Position numbers and translations under genes: made by a program. Below are positions 53,784 through 58,814 of a stretch of 58,814 nt of DNA, piece by piece (within the stretch, counting starts at the first letter, position 1; each line of letters opens with the position of its first letter). The stretch spans positions 1 through 58,814 of the forward strand of contig NZ_LXVY01000019.1 of assembly GCF_001650735.1 (NCBI RefSeq). The letters are read 5' to 3'. The notes beneath the pieces were generated by a model. The model had not been told where the DNA came from. It saw only the letters and a list, made by a program, of their open reading frames with translations, and searched no databases. Source of the stretch: Sphingomonas sp. TDK1 (GTDB lineage Bacteria > Pseudomonadota > Alphaproteobacteria > Sphingomonadales > Sphingomonadaceae).

Positions 53784-54697
53784 GCGCGCACCGCCGCAAG
53801 CTGCGCTTCGAGCCAGTCGACCAGCCGTTCGTGCGGATCCCAGCCGAGGATGTCGAGCGGGTTGGCGACGAAGTTGGACAGCGCATTGATGTCGTAGAAG
53901 CGCGGCGTGCCGTCGCGATCGTCGATCATCACCTCGATTCCGCCGATGTCGAGCTTGGCCGCCTGCGCGATGGCCTCGGCAGCCTCGATCAGCGCGGCAT
54001 CGGGCCGGGCCTCGGTGAGCGTGATCGCGGGCTTGCCGGGGGTGGCGAGGCAGACATCCGCCGGGCAGAGGTCGAAGCTGCCGCCGCCATCTACGTCGAT
54101 CGCGTAGAGGAAGCGGCCGCCCAGCGTTTCGATGCGGGTGATCTTGCCGCCGCGGACGGGGACATACTCCTGCACCAGCAGCACGCGATCGATGCTGTCG
54201 GGCACCGTCCCGGCGGCGATGGCTTCGGCGAGGCTGGCGGCATCGTCATAGCGGATGATGCCCGCGCCCGAGCCGCCGATATTCGCCTTCACCACGATCG
54301 GGAAGCGCAAGTCGGCGGCAGCAGCGGGCAGGTCGGCGGCACGGTGGACGACGCGAGTCGCGGGGATGGCGAGGCCGAGCCTGGCGATCAGCGACAATTG
54401 CCGGGCCTTGGAAGCATCGACGGCCAGCGTCTCCGCGCCGTTGAGCACGCGCGCACCGGCGTCCGCCCAATGCGCCATCAGCGCCTGGGTGTAGAAGATC
54501 GGATGCTCCCGCTGGCGCAGGAAGCTCGACATGGCGATGCGGTTGAACACCAGTGGGGCAGGGGGCGTGCTGTCGGCCGGATCATAGGCATGGCCATCGG
54601 CATGGAGCGCCAGATAGCCGATGCCGCGCCGGTCCAGCGCCGCGAACAGCGGCTGGAACCAGGCGGGGTGTTCGTAGAGCAGGGCAAGATCGGTCAT
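53780..54697 (-). CDS. RimK-like ATP-grasp ligase
   Basis: A 305-residue enzyme. The ATP-grasp core shows the nucleotide-binding PIVVKANIGGSGAGIIRYDD, LLVQEYVPVRGG, and the metal-binding Glu/Asn in GIEVMIDDRDGTPRFYDINA. Such ligases join a carboxylate to an amine through an acyl phosphate. Being coupled by four-base overlaps to cysE (upstream) and the LLM enzyme (downstream), it may make or modify an amino-acid-derived sulfur compound. I do not recognise a named family member. Confidence 0.8.
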   Translation of the reverse strand: MTDLALLYEHPAWFQPLFAALDRRGIGYLALHADGHAYDPADSTPPAPLVFNRIAMSSFLRQREHPIFYTQALMAHWADAGARVLNGAETLAVDASKARQLSLIARLGLAIPATRVVHRAADLPAAAADLRFPIVVKANIGGSGAGIIRYDDAASLAEAIAAGTVPDSIDRVLLVQEYVPVRGGKITRIETLGGRFLYAIDVDGGGSFDLCPADVCLATPGKPAITLTEARPDAALIEAAEAIAQAAKLDIGGIEVMIDDRDGTPRFYDINALSNFVANPLDILGWDPHERLVDWLEAQLAAVRA

Positions 54698-55611
54698 TGG
54701 GGTCCTGAAAGCTGCGGCCGGACGGCCGGTTCGGAGGCTTCGACGACGCTGTCGGGCGGCACGTCACGGCGCAGCCAGACATTGCCGCCGACCTGCGAAC
54801 GCGCACCGATGGTGATCGGCCCCAGCAGGACCGCGCCGGGGAAGATCGCGACATCGTCCTCGATCGCGGGGTGGCGACGCTGGCCCGAGGATGCGGCGCG
54901 CGTGCCGATCGCCTGCGGATCGCCGCCCAGCGTCACGCCCTGGTAGAGCCGCACCCGGTCGCCGATCACGGCAGTCTCGCCGATGACGATGCCGGTGCCG
55001 TGATCGAGGAAGAAGCTGCGGCCGATCTGTGCGGCGGGGTGGATGTCGACGCCGGTATCGGCATGGGCGACCTGTGCGATCACCCGCGCGACCAGCGGCG
55101 CGCCCGCCAGGTGCAGCCGGTGCGCGATCCGGTGGTGGATGATCGCCCCCAGCGAGGGATAGGAGAGCAGCACCTCGTCGACGCTGCGCGCGGCGGGGTC
55201 GCTCGCGAACCCGGCCTCGACATCGGCGTCGAGCTGCCGGCGCAGTTCGGGCAGGGCCGCCGCCAGTTCGCCTACGATCCGCTCGGCCTCCAGCCCCTCG
55301 TCCTGCGCGGTGATGCCGGGCGTGGCGATCCGCAGCTCGAGCGCGACCTGCGCGCCGAGCTGCGACAGCGTGGATTCGAGCGTCGCCGCCACCCAGGCAT
55401 TCTCGTTGGAGGCGGTCAGCTCGGGTGGCCCCAGCCGCAGCGGGAACAGCGCAGCACCGAGCTGGCGCAGGATCTTGGCGAGCGCGCGCCGCGAGGGGAA
55501 CTGGATGCCGTGCTCAGCATGGCGGGCATAGGCCGCGCGCCATTCGAGCCGCGCCGCCTGCAGCGCGTCGATGACGGGATCGAGCCCGCGATGGATGTCG
55601 ACCGGCGCCAT
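54694..55611 (-). CDS. cysE: Serine O-acetyltransferase (EpsC/CysE type)
   Basis: A 305-residue left-handed beta-helix acetyltransferase: helical N-terminal domain (about 1-180), then PLVARVIAQVAHADTGVDIH, FFLDHGTGIVIGETAVIGDR and VRLYQGVTLGGDP, the hexapeptide active-site core with His in LDHGTG and in DIHP. It makes O-acetylserine for cysteine synthesis. It is longer than E. coli CysE in the N-terminal part, as is usual for the EpsC branch. It is the first gene of the six-gene operon; AAGGAAGGAGAGG precedes the ATG. Confidence 0.9.
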   Translation of the reverse strand: MAPVDIHRGLDPVIDALQAARLEWRAAYARHAEHGIQFPSRRALAKILRQLGAALFPLRLGPPELTASNENAWVAATLESTLSQLGAQVALELRIATPGITAQDEGLEAERIVGELAAALPELRRQLDADVEAGFASDPAARSVDEVLLSYPSLGAIIHHRIAHRLHLAGAPLVARVIAQVAHADTGVDIHPAAQIGRSFFLDHGTGIVIGETAVIGDRVRLYQGVTLGGDPQAIGTRAASSGQRRHPAIEDDVAIFPGAVLLGPITIGARSQVGGNVWLRRDVPPDSVVEASEPAVRPQLSGPQ

Positions 55612-55658
55612 GGCCTCTCCTTCCTTACGTCGCCGCCGTCGCGCAATTGCGCCGCGGC

Positions 55659-55684
55659 CAATCCCTAGTGCAACGATAGGATTG
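55659..55684. promoter_or_regulatory. Inverted repeat upstream of the cysE operon
   Basis: CAATCCCTA and TAGGATTG flank nine bases, 48 bases upstream of the cysE start. The position suits an operator, possibly for a sulfur-responsive regulator; no regulator gene is adjacent. I looked for SAM-type riboswitch cores in this leader and did not find one. Confidence 0.3.
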
Positions 55685-55813
55685 CATTCCGCAAGCTGGC
55701 TGAGAGAAGGCCCCCCCTAGTTTTTCTTTTGTGCCGCGTATCCCGCTCGATGACGCTGGCCGGTGCCGCTGGGGTGAAGATCTTGACGGTCGGCGGCGGC
55801 CTGTAACAGGAAA

Positions 55814-55841
55814 CGGGTCCGGTGTGGCAGCACCGGACCCG
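55814..55841 (-). terminator. Terminator-like hairpin after the lipoprotein gene
   Basis: CGGGTCCGGTG and CACCGGACCCG pair perfectly around a short loop. Read leftward it is followed by TTTCCTGTT, so it probably ends the transcript of the small lipoprotein gene at 55914-56114. Confidence 0.6.
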
Positions 55842-55913
55842 AGGAGCGCCTAGCCTAGGGAGCTACAGGCGTGCGTGCGATTGGTGGATCCGCAGCATTG
55901 CTTCGCGGTATCC

Positions 55914-56114
55914 TTACTGTGCCGTAGCGTTGCCCGTTACATTGCCCGCCGGTGCCGCTTCGTTGGTCGCCTCGCTATTGGCGAGCGCGTCCGTGACATT
56001 AGCTTCGTTGGCGACTTCGACGTTGGTCGCGCCATTATCGCCCGCCGACTTGTTGCATGCGGCGAGCCCGAGCGCCGTTGCGGCGATCAGCGAAATGGTA
56101 ACGAACTTCTTCAT
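55914..56114 (-). CDS. Small lipoprotein
   Basis: A 66-residue protein with lipobox LGLAAC (Cys about 20) after a short hydrophobic start (KKFVTISLIAATALG), then an Asn/Ala/Glu-rich repetitive tail (NVEVANEANVTDALANSEAT). This composition is a well-known sphingomonad small lipoprotein type of unknown function. A ribosome binding site (GGAGAT) lies just upstream, and the hairpin at 55814-55841 follows. Confidence 0.75.
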   Translation of the reverse strand: MKKFVTISLIAATALGLAACNKSAGDNGATNVEVANEANVTDALANSEATNEAAPAGNVTGNATAQ

Positions 56115-56299
56115 CGATGAATCTCCAGGTGTCGGCCGATCCCCCGGGCACGCCCTATCGCTGCCCCTGCCTCGGTTCCGATCACAGCCGTAACGATGGC
56201 GTATTTCCTACACGATTGGTAGGATAAAAAATGCGGGTCGGTGAAAGCTGGCATTGACACGCCATGGGCCTCGCTGACCGATGGCCGGCGGCGCCGAGC

Positions 56300-57697
56300 T
56301 TAGCTGATCGCACCCAGCCCGTGCAGCACCAGGCCGGCGGTCGCTGTCGCCAGCAACGTCGTGACCACGCCGGCGCGCATCCTGAAGATCGCATAGGCGG
56401 CGGCAAGCGCCAGCAGCAGTGCCGCCGGATCGATGCTGTGCAGCACGGGTGCGTCGAAGCGGATGGGCCCTGCGCCAACCGGGATCGTCGCGCGAAACAG
56501 CGTGTGCAGCGCGAACCAGATCGCCAGATTGAGCACGACGCCAACGACCGCCGCCGTGATCGCCGACAGCGCGCCGGCGACCGCGGCGTTGCCGCGCAGC
56601 CGTTCGATGAACGGTGCGCCGAGGAAGATCCACAGGAAGCAGGGCACGAACGTTACCCAGGTCGCGAGCAGGCCGCCGAGCGTGCCGGCCAGCAGCGGCG
56701 ACAGCCCGCCGGCGTCGCGATAGGCGCCCAGGAAGCCGACGAACTGGAGCACCATGATCAGCGGCCCCGGCGTCGTCTCCGCCATGCCGAGGCCGTCGAG
56801 CATTTCCTTGGGATCGAGCCAGCCATAGCCCTGGACCGCCTGCTGCGCGACATAGGCGAGCACTGCATAGGCGCCACCGAACGTCACCGTCGCCATCGTC
56901 GAGAAGAAGGTCGCGATCCGGCTGAACACGTTCTCTGGTCCCAGCACCCCAACCAGCGCGGCGACCGGCGCGAGCCACAGCGCCAGCCAGACCAGCGCCG
57001 TGCGCAGCGTCTCCCACCAGCGCGGATGCGCATGATTCGGCAATTCCTCGCCGAGCAGCGTATCGGCATCGGCGACGATCATGCCCTTGGCGCCGCCGTG
57101 CCCGCCGGCGCGAAAGGCGGTGCTGCCTCGCCGCGCCGACCACCAGCCGAGGATCCCGGCGCCGAGGATGATGGCAGGGAAGGGAACGCCGGCGAAGAAG
57201 ATCAGGACGAACGCGGCGGCGGCCAGGAGCCGGGCGGGTCCGCTGCGCAATGCCCGGCTGCCGATTCGCACCACAGCCTGGAGGACCACCGCCAGTACCG
57301 CCGCCTTGAGGCCGAAGAACAGCGCCGACACGGTGCCGACCTGTCCGTAAAGGACGTAGATCCAGCTCAGCGCCATGATCGCCGCCGCGCCGGGCAGGAC
57401 GAACAGCACCCCGGCGACGATCCCGCCCTTGGTGCGGTGCATCAGCCAGCCGATATAGGTGGCGAGTTGCTGGGCCTCGGGCCCGGGCAGCAGCATGCAA
57501 TAGTTGAGGGCGTGGAGGAATCGCTGCTCGCCGATCCAGCGCTTCTCCTCCACCAGGATGCGGTGCATCACCGCGATCTGGCCGGCGGGGCCGCCGAACG
57601 ACAGCAGGGCGATCCGCAGCCAGACCCAGAAGGCCTGGCGGAGCGTGACCTGCTCGGGTCGTGGGCGGAGCGGGACGTCCTGTGACGCGGTGGCCAT
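56300..57697 (-). CDS. chrA: Chromate transporter ChrA (long form)
   Basis: A 465-residue CHR-family membrane protein made of two homologous halves, each starting with an F-GGP motif: WLRIALLSFGGPAGQIAVMH and FSTMATVTFGGAYAVLAYVA. About ten to twelve membrane helices and the phrases LPGPEAQQLATYIGW and GLGMAETTPGPLIMVLQFVG are characteristic. The protein exports chromate through the membrane potential. A regulator remnant of the Rrf2 family lies upstream on the same strand. Confidence 0.92.
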   Translation of the reverse strand: MATASQDVPLRPRPEQVTLRQAFWVWLRIALLSFGGPAGQIAVMHRILVEEKRWIGEQRFLHALNYCMLLPGPEAQQLATYIGWLMHRTKGGIVAGVLFVLPGAAAIMALSWIYVLYGQVGTVSALFFGLKAAVLAVVLQAVVRIGSRALRSGPARLLAAAAFVLIFFAGVPFPAIILGAGILGWWSARRGSTAFRAGGHGGAKGMIVADADTLLGEELPNHAHPRWWETLRTALVWLALWLAPVAALVGVLGPENVFSRIATFFSTMATVTFGGAYAVLAYVAQQAVQGYGWLDPKEMLDGLGMAETTPGPLIMVLQFVGFLGAYRDAGGLSPLLAGTLGGLLATWVTFVPCFLWIFLGAPFIERLRGNAAVAGALSAITAAVVGVVLNLAIWFALHTLFRATIPVGAGPIRFDAPVLHSIDPAALLLALAAAYAIFRMRAGVVTTLLATATAGLVLHGLGAIS

Positions 57698-57835
57698 GCC
57701 GACCCCTTTGCGCGCGCGGGCTGGTGCGAGAACCAGTCCCGCACTATGCCATAAACCTACACATTAATAGGAATTAAATTGGGGCTTCGGTGGGGAGAGC
57801 GACGCCACGCATCTCCTCGACCCGGAACCTGGATC

Positions 57836-58281
57836 TCACGCAACCTTGCGCAGCAGCTGGAAGCGCCGATCCAGCGCGTTCGCGTCGGCCAGGGTCGTGC
57901 CTTCCAGCACGCTGGCCATTCGGTCGCGTGCCTCGGCCAGGACGAGACTGAGCGCACAGCGAACCGTATCCGTACAGTCCGCGCAGCGCGCATAGAAGTT
58001 TCGGCTGGCGCAGGGCAGTAGCGCAAGCGGCACCATCGATGGTGCGGAGGATTTCAGCGAACGAGATCAGGCCGGCCGGACGTGCCAGGCGATAGCCTCC
58101 CGTCTTCCCCCCGCGCGCTCTCCATCAGGCCGGCGCGCCGGAGGTCGACCATGATGACTTCGAGGAAGCGTCGCGGAATGCCTTCCTCGTCGGAGATACT
58201 GCGCACCTGGCTGGCGCTCTCGGGCGTGCGGGCGATGTTCAGCATCGCCTTGACGGTATAACGCGCGCGTTGGGAAAGCAT
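57836..58281 (-). pseudogene. Rrf2-family regulator, broken by two frameshifts
   Basis: Three pieces in different frames add up to one Rrf2 protein. They are MLSQRARYTVKAMLNIARTP to GLMESARG (start 58281), then GKTGGYRLARPAGLISFAEI to IDG in the next frame, then PLALLPCASRNFYARCADCT to the stop at 57836. Both breaks are explained by a single extra G: one in a run of six G (near 58110-58115, shown as C on the plus strand) and one at GATGGTGCCG (near 58038). The Cys residues of CASRNFYARCADC would bind an iron-sulfur cluster or metal. Sequencing error in the two G sites is an alternative to true inactivation. Confidence 0.8.
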
Positions 58282-58335
58282 GGGGCCCTCGATGGTTTAT
58301 CTCCGAGGCTGACCTGCCCCCCATCGGTCCCGCGA

Positions 58336-58814
58336 TCATAATGAGAGTCCGCTGGTTTGATATTCTGGCATGCTCGCCGGCACAAGCGCGCCGGGGGTGA
58401 CGCTTCCATTCTGAAAGAACGCCCGGCGCGCTTGTGCCGGTATTTGGTTCTGCAGCGACGAGTGCGGCCTGACGTTGTTGTAGTCGTAGCGCCAGTCCGC
58501 CAGCTTGCGTCGGGCGTCAGCCAAGCTGTCGACCAGTTGCTGGTTCAGGCGTTCGTCGCGCAGCGACCCATCGAACGATTCGACGAAGGCATTCTGCTGC
58601 GGCTTGCCGGGATCGATATAATGCCACGCGACCTGGTTCTCGCTGGCGCACTTCAGGATTGCCCCGCTGGTGAACTAGGTCCCGTTGTCACTGACGTTGC
58701 AAGTCGGTTGGCCGTAGAGTCGCACCAGCGTGTCCCACTCCCGGGCAACCCGCACGCCGGAGATGCCGGTGTCGCCCATCAGGCACAGGTTAAGCTTCAC
58801 CTGCTTCACCTGCT
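58336..58814 (-). pseudogene. IS3-family transposase (OrfB) fragment with internal stop
   Basis: The C-terminal half of an IS3/IS407-type transposase: GVRVAREWDTLVRLYGQP, VSDNGT then a TAG stop near 58676, [60 protein letters not shown]. The DDE Asp in SDNGT and Glu in FVESFDG are visible. The stop codon replaces the expected Glu-Leu after NGT, so the protein is inactive. The N-terminal part lies outside the window. Confidence 0.8.

Noticed and set aside
55612..55740. SAM-responsive riboswitch before the cysE-met operon
   Set aside because: No SAM-I, SAM-II or SAM/SAH core could be aligned; only a short inverted repeat is present.

Overview
The window looks like a chromosomal segment of a sphingomonad (Sphingomonas or a close relative, Alphaproteobacteria). 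The basis is the high GC content and codon use, the alphaproteobacterial types of MucR, serine acetyltransferase, chemotaxis proteins and Ti-type TraA/TraC/TraD, and recognisable sphingomonad hypothetical families (DUF6118, DUF6894, a small 'circumsporozoite-like' lipoprotein). This assignment is inference from gene content; no 16S gene is present.

Layout. (1) 55-384: end of an rRNA operon, with 5S rRNA, initiator tRNA-fMet and a terminator. (2) 319-48462: a putative 48-kb integrated element. It is bounded by 92-bp imperfect direct repeats made of the tRNA-fMet 3' end plus its terminator (attL 319-410, attR 48371-48462), with a P4-type integrase right beside attL. (3) From 48463: an internally deleted IS630-like element, then ordinary chromosome: thioredoxin-like and DOPA-dioxygenase-like secreted proteins, a tightly overlapping sulfur operon (cysE, ATP-grasp, LLM monooxygenase, metN-metI-metQ), a lipoprotein, chromate transporter ChrA, a frameshifted Rrf2 regulator and a broken IS3-family transposase at the window edge.

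Inside the element there are four blocks. 1.9-5.3 kb carries a DUF347 membrane protein, a MarR-VOC fusion regulator and a secreted cupin. 5.3-15.2 kb is a three-gene anti-phage locus matching Shango (TerB-like protein, ABC-type ATPase, giant DUF4011 helicase-nuclease), whose third protein ends in an AlbA_2 (Schlafen-type) domain. 15.5-27 kb is a second tyrosine recombinase followed by a complete, co-directional chemosensory operon: a soluble receptor with two signalling tips, a triple-CheW protein, CheB, CheR, CheA, a small STAS-like protein, CheY, CheC and a hybrid histidine kinase. 27.2-35.5 kb is the mobilisation module: AlpA, a hairpin-rich leader, ArdC, a sigma-region-4-like protein, an MNT-HEPN fusion, MucR, TraD, TraC, an oriT candidate, relaxase TraA and DUF6118. 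No coupling protein or type IV secretion genes are present, so the element looks mobilisable rather than self-conjugative.

35.5-48.2 kb is cargo framed by ends of an ISNCY-type insertion sequence: two left ends, two right ends and one intact transposase, all in the same orientation, with a head-to-tail junction at 45159/45160. The cargo is a second-type gene set for peroxide/redox stress (5-aminolevulinate synthase, AraC regulator, haloperoxidase-like hydrolase, catalase, metallo-beta-lactamase-fold hydrolase, DsrE-like protein, truncated SDR) and a secreted two-DTG aspartyl protease.

The most interesting signals are the Shango-AlbA_2 locus, the oriT whose predicted T-strand polarity fits expression of ardC from a single-stranded-DNA promoter, a chemosensory array carried between att sites, and IS ends that appear to bracket cargo.
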